Assembly (NCBI GenBank): GCA_964019135.1
Contig: OZ025255.1
Location: 4,154,001 to 4,218,000 of the forward strand
Source of the DNA: Arenicola marina
Taxonomy: Eukaryota; Annelida; Polychaeta; Arenicolidae
Direction of reading: 5' to 3'
DNA: 64,000 nt
In this document: one piece after another, positions 37,974-50,998 of the stretch
Layout: every line of letters starts with the position of its first letter
Position numbering within the stretch: position 1 is the stretch's first letter
Notes under the pieces: model-generated
Databases searched by the model: none
What the model was told of the DNA's origin: nothing
What the model saw: only the letters and a program-made list of their open reading frames with translations
Position numbers and translations under genes: made by a program

Positions 37974-40900
37974 CCGGATCCCAGGGAAAGTGACACCAGA
38001 CTCCGGATCTCATAGGCTCCCCGGATCCCAGGCAAAGTGACACCAGACTCCGGCTCTCATACACTCCCCGGATCCCAGGCAAAGTGACACCAGACTCCGG
38101 CTCTCATACACTCCCCGGATCAGAGGCAAAGTTACACCAGACTGCGGCTCTCATACACTCCCCGGATCCCAGGCAAATTACACCAGACTCCGGCTCTCAT
38201 ACACTCCGCGGATCCCAGGCAAAGTGACACCAGACCATGGCTCTCATACACCCCCGGATCCCAAGCAAAGTTACACCAGACTCCGGCTCTCACACACTCC
38301 CTGGATCCCAGGCAAATTACACCAGACTCCGGCTCTCATACACTCCGCGGATCCCAGGCAAAGTGACACCAGACTCCGGCTCTTATACACTCCCCGGATC
38401 CCAGGCAGAGTTACACCAGACTCCGGCTCTCATACACTCCGCCGATCCCAGGCAAAGTGACACCAGACTCCGGCTCTCATACACTCCCCGGATCCCAGGC
38501 AAAGTGACACCAGACTCCGGCTCTCATACACTCCCCAGATCCCAGGCAGGGTTACAACAGACTCCGGCTCTCATACACTCCGCGGATCCCAGGCAAAGTG
38601 ACACCAGACTCCGGCTCTCATACACTCCCCGGATCCCTGGCAAAGTTACACCAGACTCCGGCTCTCATACACTACCCGGATCCCAGGCAAATTACACCAG
38701 ACTCCGGCTCTCATACACTCCGCGGATCCCAGGCAAAGTGACATCAGACCATGGCTCTCATACACCCCCCGGATCCCAGGCAAAGTTACACCAGACTCCG
38801 GCTCTCATACACTCCCCGGATCCCAGGCAAATTACACCAGACTCCGGCTCTCATACACTCTGCGGATTCCAGGCAAAGTGACACCAGACTCCGGCTCTCA
38901 TACACTCCCCGGATCCCAGGGAAAGTGACACCAGACTCCGGCTCCCATACACTCCCCGGATCCCAGGCAGAGTTACACCAGACTCCGGCTCTCATACACT
39001 CCCCGGATCCCAGGCAAAGTGACATCAGATTCCGGCTCTCATACACTCCCCGGATCCCAGGCAAAGTTACACCAGACTCCGGCTCTCATACACTCTCCGG
39101 ATCCCAGGCAGAGTTACACCAGACTCCGGCTGTCATACACTCCCCGGATCCCAGGCAGAGTTACACCAGACTCCTCGGCTCTCATACACTCCCCGGATTC
39201 CCAGGCAAAGTGACACCAGACTCCGGCCCTCATACACTCCCCGGATCCCAGGCAAAGTGACACCAGACTCCGGCTCTCATACACTCCCCAGATCCCAGGC
39301 AGGGTTACAACAGACTCCGGCTCTCATACACTCCGCGGATCCCAGGCAAAGTGACACCAGACTCCGGCTCTCATACACTCCCCGGATCCCTGGCAAAGTT
39401 ACACCAGACTCCGGCTCTCATACACTACCCGGATCCCAGGCAAATTACACCAGACTCCGGCTCTCATACACTCCGCGGATCCCAGGCAAAGTGACATCAG
39501 ACCATGGCTCTCATACACCCCCCGGATCCCAGGCAAAGTTACACCAGACTCCGGCTCTCATACACTCCCCGGATCCCAGGCAAATTACACCAGACTCCGG
39601 CTCTCATACACTCTGCGGATTCCAGGCAAAGTGACACCAGACTCCGGCTCTCATACACGCCCCGGATCCCAGGCAAAGTGACACCAGACTTCGGCTCTCA
39701 TACACTTCCCGGATCCCAGGCAAATTACACCAGACTCCGGCTCTCATACACTCCCCGGATCCCAGGCAAAGTTACACCAGACACCAGCTCTTATACACGC
39801 CCCGGATCCCAGGCAAAGTTACACCAGACACCGACTCTCATACATGCCCCGGATCCCAGGCAAAGTGACACCAAACTCCGGCTCTCATACACTCCGCGGA
39901 TCCAGGCAAAGCTACACCAGACACCGGCTCTCATACACTCCCCGGATCCCAGGCAAAGTTACGCCAGACACCGGCTCTCATACACTCCCCGGATCCCAGG
40001 CAAAGTGACACCAGACTCCGGCTCTCATACACTCCCCGGATCCCAGGCAGATTTACACCAGACTCCGGCTCTCATACACTCCGCGGATCCCAGGCAAAGT
40101 GACACCAGACTCCGGTTTTCATACACTCCGCGGATCCCAGGCAAAGTGACACCAGACTCCGGCTCTCATACACTCCCCGGATCCCAGGGAAAGTGACACC
40201 AGACTCCGGCTCTCATACACTCCCCGGATCCCAGGCAAAGTTACACCAGACACTGGCTCTCATACACTCCCCGGATCCCAGGCAAAGTGACACCAGACTC
40301 CGGCTCTCATACACTCCCCGGATCCCAGGCAAAGTGACACCAGACTCCGGCTCTCATACACTACCCGGATCCCAGGGAAAGTGACACCAGACTCCGGATC
40401 TCATAGGCTCCCCGGATCCCAGGCAAAGTGACACCAGACTCCGGCTCTCATACACTCCCCGGATCCCAGGCAAAGTGACACCAGACTCCGGCTCTCATAC
40501 ACTCCCCGGATCAGAGGCAAAGTTACACCAGACTGCGGCTCTCATACACTCCCCGGATCCCAGGCAAATTACACCAGACTCCGGCTCTCATACACTCCCC
40601 GGATCCCAGGCAAAGTGACACCAGACCATGGCTCTCATACACCCCCGGATCCCAAGCAAAGTTACACCAGACTCCGGCTCTCACACACTCCCTGGATCCC
40701 AGGCAAATTACACCAGACTCCGGCTCTCATACACTCCGCGGATCCCAGGCAAAGTGACACCAGACTCCGGCTCTTATACACTCCCCGGATCCCAGGCAGA
40801 GTTACACCAGACTCCGGCTCTCATACACTCCGCCGATCCCAGGCAAAGTGACACCAGACTCCGGCTCTCATACACTCCCCGGATCCCAGGCAAAGTGACA

Positions 40901-42048
40901 CCAGACTCCGGCTCTCATACACTCCCCAGATCCCAGGCAGGGTTACAACAGACTCCGGCTCTCATACACTCCGCGGATCCCAGGCAAAGTGACACCAGAC
41001 TCCGGCTCTCATACACTCCCCGGATCCCTGGCAAAGTTACACCAGACTCCGGCTCTCATACACTACCCGGATCCCAGGCAAATTACACCAGACTCCGGCT
41101 CTCATACACTCCGCGGATCCCAGGCAAAGTGACATCAGACCATGGCTCTCATACACCCCCCGGATCCCAGGCAAAGTTACACCAGACTCCGGCTCTCATA
41201 CACTCCCCGGATCCCAGGCAAATTACACCAGACTCCGGCTCTCATACACTCTGCGGATTCCAGGCAAAGTGACACCAGACTCCGGCTCTCATACACTCCC
41301 CGGATCCCAGGCAAAGTGACACCAGACTCCGGCTCCCATACACTCCCCGGATCCCAGGCAGAGTTACACCAGACTCCGGCTCTCATACACTCCCCGGATC
41401 CCAGGCAAAGTGACATCAGATTCCGGCTCTCATACACTCCCCGGATCCCAGGCAAAGTTACACCAGACTCCGGCTCTCATACACTCTCCGGATCCCAGGC
41501 AGAGTTACACCAGACTCCGGCTGTCATACACTCCCCGGATCCCAGGCAGAGTTACACCAGACTCCTCGGCTCTCATACACTCCCCGGATTCCCAGGCAAA
41601 GTGACACCAGACTCCGGCCCTCATACACTCCCCGGATCCCAGGCAAAGTGACACCAGACTCCGGCTCTCATACACTCCCCAGATCCCAGGCAGGGTTACA
41701 ACAGACTCCGGCTCTCATACACTCCGCGGATCCCAGGCAAAGTGACACCAGACTCCGGCTCTCATACACTCCCCGGATCCCTGGCAAAGTTACACCAGAC
41801 TCCGGCTCTCATACACTACCCGGATCCCAGGCAAATTACACCAGACTCCGGCTCTCATACACTCCGCGGATCCCAGGCAAAGTGACATCAGACCATGGCT
41901 CTCATACACCCCCCGGATCCCAGGCAAAGTTACACCAGACTCCGGCTCTCATACACTCCCCGGATCCCAGGCAAATTACACCAGACTCCGGCTCTCATAC
42001 ACTCTGCGGATTCCAGGCAAAGTGACACCAGACTCCGGCTCTCATACA
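37526..42048. repeat. 2,391-bp-spaced duplication (37,526-39,657 and 39,917-42,048)
   Basis: Two copies of about 2,132 bp lie 2,391 bp apart, separated by about 260 bp (39,658-39,916) belonging to the series shared with 29.9 kb. Markers in order are GCAGATTTAC, CTCCGGTTTTCAT, CACTGGCTC, CATAGG, CCATGG, CGCCGATCCC, CCCCAGATCC, GGGTTACAACAG and CTGCGGATTCC. Each copy has an inner repeat: about 38,504-38,880 recurs at 39,257-39,633, a shift of 753 bp. Small differences include CCCAGGGAAAG near 38,915 against CCCAGGCAAAG near 41,306. Confidence 0.89.
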
Positions 42049-43605
42049 CTCCCCGGATCCCAGGCAAAGTGACACCAGACTCCGGCTCTCATACACTCCC
42101 CGGATCCCAGGCAGAGTTACACCAGACTCCTCGGCGCTCATACACTCCCCGGATCCCAGGCAAAGTGACACCAGACTCCGGCTCTCATACACTCCCCGGA
42201 TCCCAGGCAAAGTGACACCAGACTCCGGCTCCCATACACTCCCCGGATCCCAGGCAGAGTTACACCAGACTCCGGCTCTCATACACTCCCCGGATCCCAG
42301 GCAAAGTGACATCAGATTCCGGCTCTCATACACTCCCCGGATCCCAGGCAAAGTGACACCAGACTCCGGCTCTCATACACTCTCCGGATCCCAGGCAGAG
42401 TTACACCAGACTCCGGCTGTCATACACTCCCCGGATCCCAGGCAGAGTTACACCAGACTCCTCGGCTCTCATACACTCCCCGGATTCCCAGGCAAAGTGA
42501 CACCAGACTCCGGCCCTCATACACTCCCCGGATCCCAGGCAGAGTTACACCAGACTCCGGCTCGCATACACTTCCCGGATCCCAGGCAAAGTGACACCAG
42601 ACTCCGGCTCTTATACACTCCCCGGATCCCAGGCAAAGTTGCACCAGACTCTGGCTCTCATACACTCCCCGGATCCCAGGCAAAGTTACACCAGACTCCG
42701 GCTCTCATACACTCTCCGGATCCCAGGCAGAGTTACACCAGACTCCGGCTCTCATACACTCCCCGGATCCCAGGCAAAGTTACACCAGACTCCGGCTCTC
42801 ATACACTCCCCGGATCCCAGGCAAAGTGACACCAGACTCCGGCTCTCATACACTCCCCGGATCCCAGGTAACGTTACACAAGACTCCGGCTCTCATACAC
42901 TCCCCGGATCCCAGGCAAAGTGACACCAGACTCCGGCTCTCATACACTCCGCGGATCCCAGGCAAAGTGACACCAGAATCCGGCTCTCATACACGCCCCG
43001 GATCCCAGGCAAAGTGACACCAGACTTCGGCTCTCATACACTTCCCGGATCCCAGGCAAATTACACCAGACTCCGGCTCTCATACACTCCCCGGATCCCA
43101 GGCAAAGTTACACCAGACACCAGCTCTCATACACGCCCCGGATCCCAGGCAAAGTGACACCAGACACCGGCTCTCTTACATGCCCCGGATCCCAGGCAAA
43201 GTGACACCAGACTCCGGCTCTCATACACTCCGCGGATCCAGGCAAAGCTACACCAGACACCGGCTCTCATACACTCCCCGGATCCCAGGCAAAGTTACGC
43301 CAGACACCGGCTCTCATACACTCCCCGGATCCCAGGCAAAGTGACACCACACTCCGGCTCTCATACACTCCCCGGATCCCAGGCAGAGTTACACCAGACT
43401 CCGGCTCTCATACACTGCCCGGATCCCAGGCAAAGTTACACCAGACTCCGGCTTTCATACACTCCCCGAATACCAGGTAAAGTGACACCAGACTCCGGCT
43501 CTCATACACTCCCCGGATCCCAGGCAAAGTGACACCAGACTCCGGCTCTCATACACTCCCCGAATAACAGGCAAAGTGACACCAGACTCCGGCTCTTATA
43601 CACTC
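42049..43605. repeat. Ordinary satellite units with AACGTT and GGATCCAGG markers
   Basis: About 33 units run from a 49-bp unit near 42,130 through the recycled cassette (42.36-42.57 kb), which here jumps directly from CGCATAC to a CTCTTATAC unit. It then passes through AACGTT near 42,869, CTTCGG near 43,026, CTCTCTTACATG near 43,172, GGATCCAGG near 43,235, CGAATACCAGG near 43,468 and CGAATAACAGG near 43,561. The 43.0-43.5 kb series also occurs at 13.0-13.45, 18.4-18.85, 45.7-46.15, 53.8-54.3, 56.2-56.7 and 58.8-59.3 kb. No gene or unique sequence is present. Confidence 0.85.
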
Positions 43606-46600
43606 CCCGGATCCCAGGCAGAGTTACACCAGACTCCGGCTCTCATACACTCCGCGGATCCCAGGCAAAGTGACACCAGACTCCGGCCCTCATACACTCC
43701 CCGGATCCCAGGCAAAGTGACACCAGACTCCGGCTCTCATACACTCCCCGGATCCCAGGCAGGGTTACACCAGACTCCGGCTCTCATACACTTCGCGGAT
43801 CCCAGGCAAAGTGACACCAGACCATGGCTCTCATACACCCCCCGGATCCCAGGCAAAGTTACACCAGACTCCGGCTCTCACACACTCCCTGGATCCCAGG
43901 CAAATTACACCAGACTCCGGCTCTCATACACTCCGCGGATCCCAGGCAAAGTGACACCAGACTCCGGCTCTTATACACTCCCCGGATCCCAGGCAGAGTT
44001 ACACCAGACTCCGGCTCTCATACACTCCGCGGATCCCAGGCAAAGTGACACCAGACTCCGGCTCTCATACACTCCCCAGATCCCAGGCAGGGTTACAACA
44101 GACTCCGGCTCTCATACACTCCGCGGATCCCAGGCAAAAGTGACACCAGACTCCGGCTCTCATACACTCCCCGGATCCCTGGCAAAGTTACACCAGACTC
44201 CGGCTCTCATACACTACCCGGATCCCAGGCAAATTACACCAGACTCCGGCTCTCATACACTCCGCGGATCCCAGGCAAAGTGACATCAGACCATGGCTCT
44301 CATACACCCCCCGGATCCCAGGCAAAGTTACACCAGACTCCGGCTCTCATACACTCCCCGGATCCCAGGCAAATTACACCAGACTCCGGCTCTCATACAC
44401 TCTGCGGATTCCAGGCAAAGTGACACCAGATTCCGGCTCTCATACACTCCCCGGATCCCAGGCAAAGTGACACCAGACTCCGGCTCTCATACACTCCCCG
44501 GATCCCAGGCAGAGTTACACCAGACTCCTCGGCGCTCATACACTCCCCGGATCCCAGGCAAAGTGACACCAGACTCCGGCTCTCATACACTCCCCGGATC
44601 CCAGGCAAAGTGACACCAGACTCCGGCTCCCATACACTCCCCGGATCCCAGGCAGAGTTACACCAGACTCCGGCTCTCATACACTCCCCGGATCCCAGGC
44701 AAAGTGACACCAGATTCCGGCTCTCATACACTCCCCGGATCCCAGGCAAATTTACACCAGACTCCGGCTCTCATACACTCTCCGGATCCCAGGCAGAGTT
44801 ACACCAGACTCCGGCTGTCATACACTCCCCGGATCCCAGGCAGAGTTACACCAGACTCCTCGGCTCTCATACACTCCCCGGATTCCCAGGCAAAGTGACA
44901 CCAGACTCCGGCCCTCATACACTCCCCGGATCCCAGGCAGAGTTACACCAGACTCCGGCTCGCATACACTTCCCGGATCCCAGGCAAAGTGACACCAGAC
45001 TCCGGCTCTCATACACGCCCCGGATCCCAGGCAAAGTGACACCAGACTCCGGCTCTCATACACTCCCCGGATCCCAGGCAAAGTTACACCAGACTCCGGC
45101 TCTCATACACTCCCCGGATCCCAGGCAAAGGGACACCAGACTCCGGCTCCCATACACTCCCCGGATCCCAGGCAGAGTTACACCAGACTCCGGCTCTCAT
45201 ACACTCCCCGGATCCCAGGCAAAGTGACACCAGATTCCGGCTCTCACACACTCCGCGGATCCCAGGCAGAGTTACACCAGACTCCGGCTCTTATACACTC
45301 CCCGGATCCCAGGCAAAGTTGCACCAGACTCTGGCTCTCATACACTCCCCGGATCCCAGGCAAAGTTACACCAGACTCCGGCTCTCATACACTCCCCGGA
45401 TCCCAGGCAGAGTTACACCAGACTCCGGCTCTCATACACTCCCCGGATCCCAGGCAAAGTTACACCAGACTCCGGCTCTCATACACTCCCCGGATCCCAG
45501 GCAAAGTGACACCAGACTCCGGCTCTCATACCCTCCCCGGATCCCAGGTAACGTTACACAAGACTCCGGCTCTCATACACTCCCCGGATCCCAGGCAAAG
45601 TGACACCAGACTCCGGCTCTCATACACTCCGCGGATCCCAGGCAAAGTGACACCAGAATCCGGCTCTCATACACGCCCCGGATCCCAGGCAAAGTGACAC
45701 CAGACTTCGGCTCTCATACACTTCCCGGATCCCAGGCAAATTACACCAGACTCCGGCTCTCTTACACTCCCCGGATCCCAGGCAAAGTTACACCAGACAC
45801 CAGCTCTCATACACGCCCCGGATCCCAGGCAAAGTGACACCAGACACCGGCTCTCTTACATGCCCCGGATCCCAGGCAAAGTGACACCAGACTCCGGCTC
45901 TCATACACTCCGCGGATCCAGGCAAAGCTACACCAGACACCGGCTCTCATACACTCCCCGGATCCCAGGCAAAGTTACGCCAGACACCGGCTCTCATACA
46001 CTCCCCGGATCCCAGGCAAAGTGACACCAGACTCCGGCTCTCATACACTCCCCGGATCCCAGGCAGAGTAACACCAGACTCCGGCTCTCATACACTGCCC
46101 GGATCCCAGGCAAAGTTACACCAGACTCCGGCTTTCATACACTCCCCGAATACCAGGTAAAGTGACACCAGACTCCGGCTCTCATACACTCCCCGGATCC
46201 CAGGCAAAGTGACACCAGACTCCGGCTCTCATACACTCCGCGGATCCCAGGCAAAGTGACACCAGACTCCGGCTCTCATACACTCCCCGGATCCCAGGCA
46301 AAGTGACACCAGACTCCGGCTCTCATACACTCCCCAGATCCCAGGCAGGGTTACAACAGACTCCGGCTCTCATACACTCCGCGGATCCCAGGCAAAGTGA
46401 CACCAGACTCCGGCTCTCATACACTCCCCGGATCCCTGGCAAAGTTACACCAGACTCCGGCTCTCATACACTACCCGGATCCCAGGCAAATTACACCAGA
46501 CTCCGGCTCTCATACACTCCGCGGATCCCAGGCAAAGTGACATCAGACCATGGCTCTCATACACCCCCCGGATCCCAGGCAAAGTGACACCAGACTCCGG

Positions 46601-47130
46601 CTCTCATACACTCCCCAGATCCCAGGCAGGGTTACAACAGACTCCGGCTCTCATACACTCCGCGGATCCCAGGCAAAGTGACACCAGACTCCGGCTCTCA
46701 TACACTCCCCGGATCCCTGGCAAAGTTACACCAGACTCCGGCTCTCATACACTACCCGGATCCCAGGCAAATTACACCAGACTCCGGCTCTCATACACTC
46801 CGCGGATCCCAGGCAAAGTGACATCAGACCATGGCTCTCATACACCCCCCGGATCCCAGGCAAAGTTACACCAGACTCCGGCTCTTATACACTCCCCGGA
46901 TCCCAGGCAAATTACACCAGACTCCGGCTCTCATACACTCTGCGGATTCCAGGCAAAGTGACACCAGACTCCGGCTCTCATACACTCCCCGGATCCCAGG
47001 CAAAGTGACACCAGACTCCGGCTCTCATACACTCCCAGGATCCCAGGCAGAGTTACACCAGACTCCTCGGCGCTCATACACTCCCCGGATCCCAGGCAAA
47101 GTGACACCAGACTCCGGCTCTCATACACTC
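43606..47130. repeat. 3.5-kb block shared with about 51,735-55,259 (shift 8,129/8,130 bp)
   Basis: The match starts at about 43,606 with a shift of 8,129 bp. An extra C near 52,861 (CTCCCCCGG) raises it to 8,130 bp for the rest, to about 47,130. It includes the extra-A junction near 44,137, the recycled cassette, the AACGTT unit near 45,550 and the 281-bp doublet at 46.3 kb. Its first part, about 44.14-45.63 kb, also matches about 59.7-61.19 kb at a shift of 15,559 bp. Confidence 0.88.
46303..46864. repeat. 281-bp doublet (six units, twice)
   Basis: Two adjacent 281-bp groups each hold a CCCCAGATCC unit, GGGTTACAACAG, CCGCGG, GGATCCCTGGC, TACCCGG, a 46-bp unit and ACATCAGACCATGG. The same doublet is at 54,433-54,994 and 56,831-57,392, whereas relatives at 13.58, 18.99, 31.36, 38.5 and 39.26 kb have the group once. 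This dates the doubling before the 3.5-kb and 2,398-bp duplications and after the split from the other blocks. Confidence 0.9.
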
Positions 47131-49652
47131 CCCGGATCCCAGGCAAAGTGACACCAGACTCCGGCTCCCATACACTCCCCGGATCCCAGGCAGAGTTACA
47201 CCAGACTCCGGCTCTCATACACTCCCCGGATCCCAGGTAAAGTGACACCAGATTCCGGCTCTCATACACTCCCCGGATCCCAGGCAAAGTTACACCAGAC
47301 TCCGGCTCTCATACACTCTCCGGATCCCAGGCAGAGTTACACCAGACTCCGGCTCTCATACACTCCGCGGATCCCAGGCAAAGTGACACCAGACTCCGGC
47401 CCTCATACACTCCCCGGATCCCAGGCAAAGTGACACCAGACTCCGGCTCTCATACACTCCCCGGATCCCAGGCAGGGTTACACCAGACTCCGGCTCTCAT
47501 ACACTTCGCGGATCCCAGGCAAAGTGACACCAGACCATGGCTCTCATACACCCCCCGGATCCCAGGCAAAGTTACACCAGACTCCGGCTCTCACACACTC
47601 CCTGGATCCCAGGCAAATTACACCAGACTCCGGCTCTCATACACTCCGCGGATCCCAGGCAAAGTGACACCAGACTCCGGCTCTTATACACTCCCCGGAT
47701 CCCAGGCAGAGTTACACCAGACTCCGGCTCTCATACACTCCGCGGATCCCAGGCAAAGTGACACCAGACTCCGGCTCTCATACACTCCCCAGATCCCAGG
47801 CAGGGTTACAACAGACTCCGGCTCTCATACACTCCGCGGATCCCAGGCAAAAGTGACACCAGACTCCGGCTCTCATACACTCCCCGGATCCCTGGCAAAG
47901 TTACACCAGACTCCGGCTCTCATACACTACCCGGATCCCAGGCAAATTACACCAGACTCCGGCTCTCATACACTCCGCGGATCCCAGGCAAAGTGACATC
48001 AGACCATGGCTCTCATACACCCCCCGGATCCCAGGCAAAGTTACACCAGACTCCGGCTCTCATACACCCCCCGGATCCCAGGCAAAGTTACACCAGACTC
48101 CGGCTCTTATACACTCCCCGGATCCCAGGCAAATTACACCAGACTCCGGCTCTCATACACTCTGCGGATTCCAGGCAAAGTGACACCAGACTCCGGCTCT
48201 CATACACTCCCCGGATCCCAGGCAAAGTGACACCAGACTCCGGCTCTCATACACTCCCCGGATCCCAGGCAGAGTTACACCAGACTCCTCGGCGCTCATA
48301 CACTCCCCGGATCCCAGGCAAAGTGACACCAGACTCCGGCTCTCATACACTCCCCGGATCCCAGGCAAAGTTACACCAGACTCCGGCTCTCACACACTCC
48401 CTGGATCCCAGGCAAATTACACCAGACTCCGGCTCTCAAACACTCCGCGGATCCCAGGCAAAGTGACACCAGACTCCGGCTCTTATACACTCCCCGGATC
48501 CCAGGCAGAGTTACACCAGACTCCGGCTCTCATACACTCCGCGGATCCCAGGCAAAGTGACACCAGACTCCGGCCCTCATACACTCCCCGGATCCCAGGC
48601 AAAGTGACACCAGACTCCGGCTCTCATACACTCCCCGGATCCCAGGCAGGGTTACACCAGACTCCGGCTCTCATACACTTCGCGGATCCCAGGCAAAGTG
48701 ACACCAGACCATGGCTCTCATACACCCCCCGGATCCCAGGCAAAGTTACACCAGACTCCGGCTCTCACACACTCCCTGGATCCCAGGTAAAGTGACACCA
48801 GATTCCGGCTCTCATACACTCCCCGGATCCCAGGCAAAGTTACACCAGACTCCGGCTCTCATACACTCTCCGGATCCCAGGCAGAGTTACACCAGACTCC
48901 GGCTCTCATACACTCCGCGGATCCCAGGCAAAGTGACACCAGACTCCGGCCCTCATACACTCCCCGGATCCCAGGCAAAGTGACACCAGACTCCGGCTCT
49001 CATACACTCCCCGGATCCCAGGCAGGGTTACACCAGACTCCGGCTCTCATACACTTCGCGGATCCCAGGCAAAGTGACACCAGACCATGGCTCTCATACA
49101 CCCCCCGGATCCCAGGCAAAGTTACACCAGACTCCGGCTCTCACACACTCCCTGGATCCCAGGCAAATTACACCAGACTCCGGCTCTCATACACTCCGCG
49201 GATCCCAGGCAAAGTGACACCAGACTCCGGCTCTTATACACTCCCCGGATCCCAGGCAGAGTTACACCAGACTCCGGCTCTCATACACTCCGCGGATCCC
49301 AGGCAAAGTGACACCAGACTCCGGCTCTCATACACTCCCCAGATCCCAGGCAGGGTTACAACAGACTCCGGCTCTCATACACTCCGCGGATCCCAGGCAA
49401 AAGTGACACCAGACTCCGGCTCTCATACACTCCCCGGATCCCTGGCAAAGTTACACCAGACTCCGGCTCTCATACACTACCCGGATCCCAGGCAAATTAC
49501 ACCAGACTCCGGCTCTCATACACTCCGCGGATCCCAGGCAAAGTGACATCAGACCATGGCTCTCATACACCCCCCGGATCCCAGGCAAAGTTACACCAGA
49601 CTCCGGCTCTCATACACCCCCCGGATCCCAGGCAAAGTTACACCAGACTCCG

Positions 49653-49932
49653 GCTCTTATACACTCCCCGGATCCCAGGCAAATTACACCAGACTCCGGC
49701 TCTCATACACTCTGCGGATTCCAGGCAAAGTGACACCAGACTCCGGCTCTCATACACTCCCCGGATCCCAGGCAAAGTTACACCAGACTCCGGCTCTTAT
49801 ACACTCCCCGGATCCCAGGCAAATTACACCAGACTCCGGCTCTCATACACTCTGCGGATTCCAGGCAAAGTGACACCAGACTCCGGCTCTCATACACTCC
49901 CCGGATCCCAGGCAGAGTTACACCAGACTCCT
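49653..49932. repeat. 140-bp doublet (47+46+47)
   Basis: CTCTTATAC, a 46-bp unit and CTGCGGATTCC form a 140-bp group present twice in a row here and once in sister units, for example near 48.1 kb. It is a three-monomer step duplication private to this copy. Confidence 0.85.
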
Positions 49933-50248
49933 CGGCGCTCATACACTCCCCGGATCCCAGGCAAAGTGACACCAGACTCCGGCTCTCATACACTCCCCGG
50001 ATCCCAGGCAAAGTGACACCAGACTCCGGCTCCCATACACTCCCCGGATCCCAGGCAGAGTTACACCAGACTCCGGCTCTCATACACTCCCCGGATCCCA
50101 GGTAAAGTGACACCAGATTCCGGCTCTCATACACTCCCCGGATCCCAGGCAAAGTTACACCAGACTCCGGCTCTCATACACTCTCCGGATCCCAGGCAGA
50201 GTTACACCAGACTCCGGCTCTCATACACTCCGCGGATCCCAGGCAAAG

Positions 50249-50998
50249 TGACACCAGACTCCGGCCCTCATACACTCCCCGGATCCCAGGCAAAGTGACA
50301 CCAGACTCCGGCTCTCATACACTCCCCGGATCCCAGGCAGGGTTACACCAGACTCCGGCTCTCATACACTTCGCGGATCCCAGGCAAAGTGACACCAGAC
50401 CATGGCTCTCATACACCCCCCGGATCCCAGGCAAAGTTACACCAGACTCCGGCTCTCACACACTCCCTGGATCCCAGGCAAATTACACCAGACTCCGGCT
50501 CTCATACACTCCGCGGATCCCAGGCAAAGTGACACCAGACTCCGGCTCTTATACACTCCCCGGATCCCAGGCAGAGTTACACCAGACTCCGGCTCTCATA
50601 CACTCCGCGGATCCCAGGCAAAGTGACACCAGACTCCGGCCCTCATACACTCCCCGGATCCCAGGCAAAGTGACACCAGACTCCGGCTCTCATACACTCC
50701 CCGGATCCCAGGCAGGGTTACACCAGACTCCGGCTCTCATACACTTCGCGGATCCCAGGCAAAGTGACACCAGACCATGGCTCTCATACACCCCCCGGAT
50801 CCCAGGCAAAGTTACACCAGACTCCGGCTCTCACACACTCCCTGGATCCCAGGCAAATTACACCAGACTCCGGCTCTCATACACTCCGCGGATCCCAGGC
50901 AAAGTGACACCAGACTCCGGCTCTTATACACTCCCCGGATCCCAGGCAGAGTTACACCAGACTCCGGCTCTCATACACTCCGCGGATCCCAGGCAAAG
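50249..50998. repeat. 375-bp doublet (eight units, twice)
   Basis: CGGCCCTC units at 50,248 and 50,623 begin two adjacent 375-bp groups, each with GGGTTACACCAG, CTTCGCGG, CCATGG near 50,401 and 50,776, CTCCCTGGATCC, a 46-bp unit, CTCTTATAC and CCGCGG. Eight monomers less one base gives 375. The sister units at 47.4, 48.9 and 51.8 kb have the group once. Confidence 0.89.
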
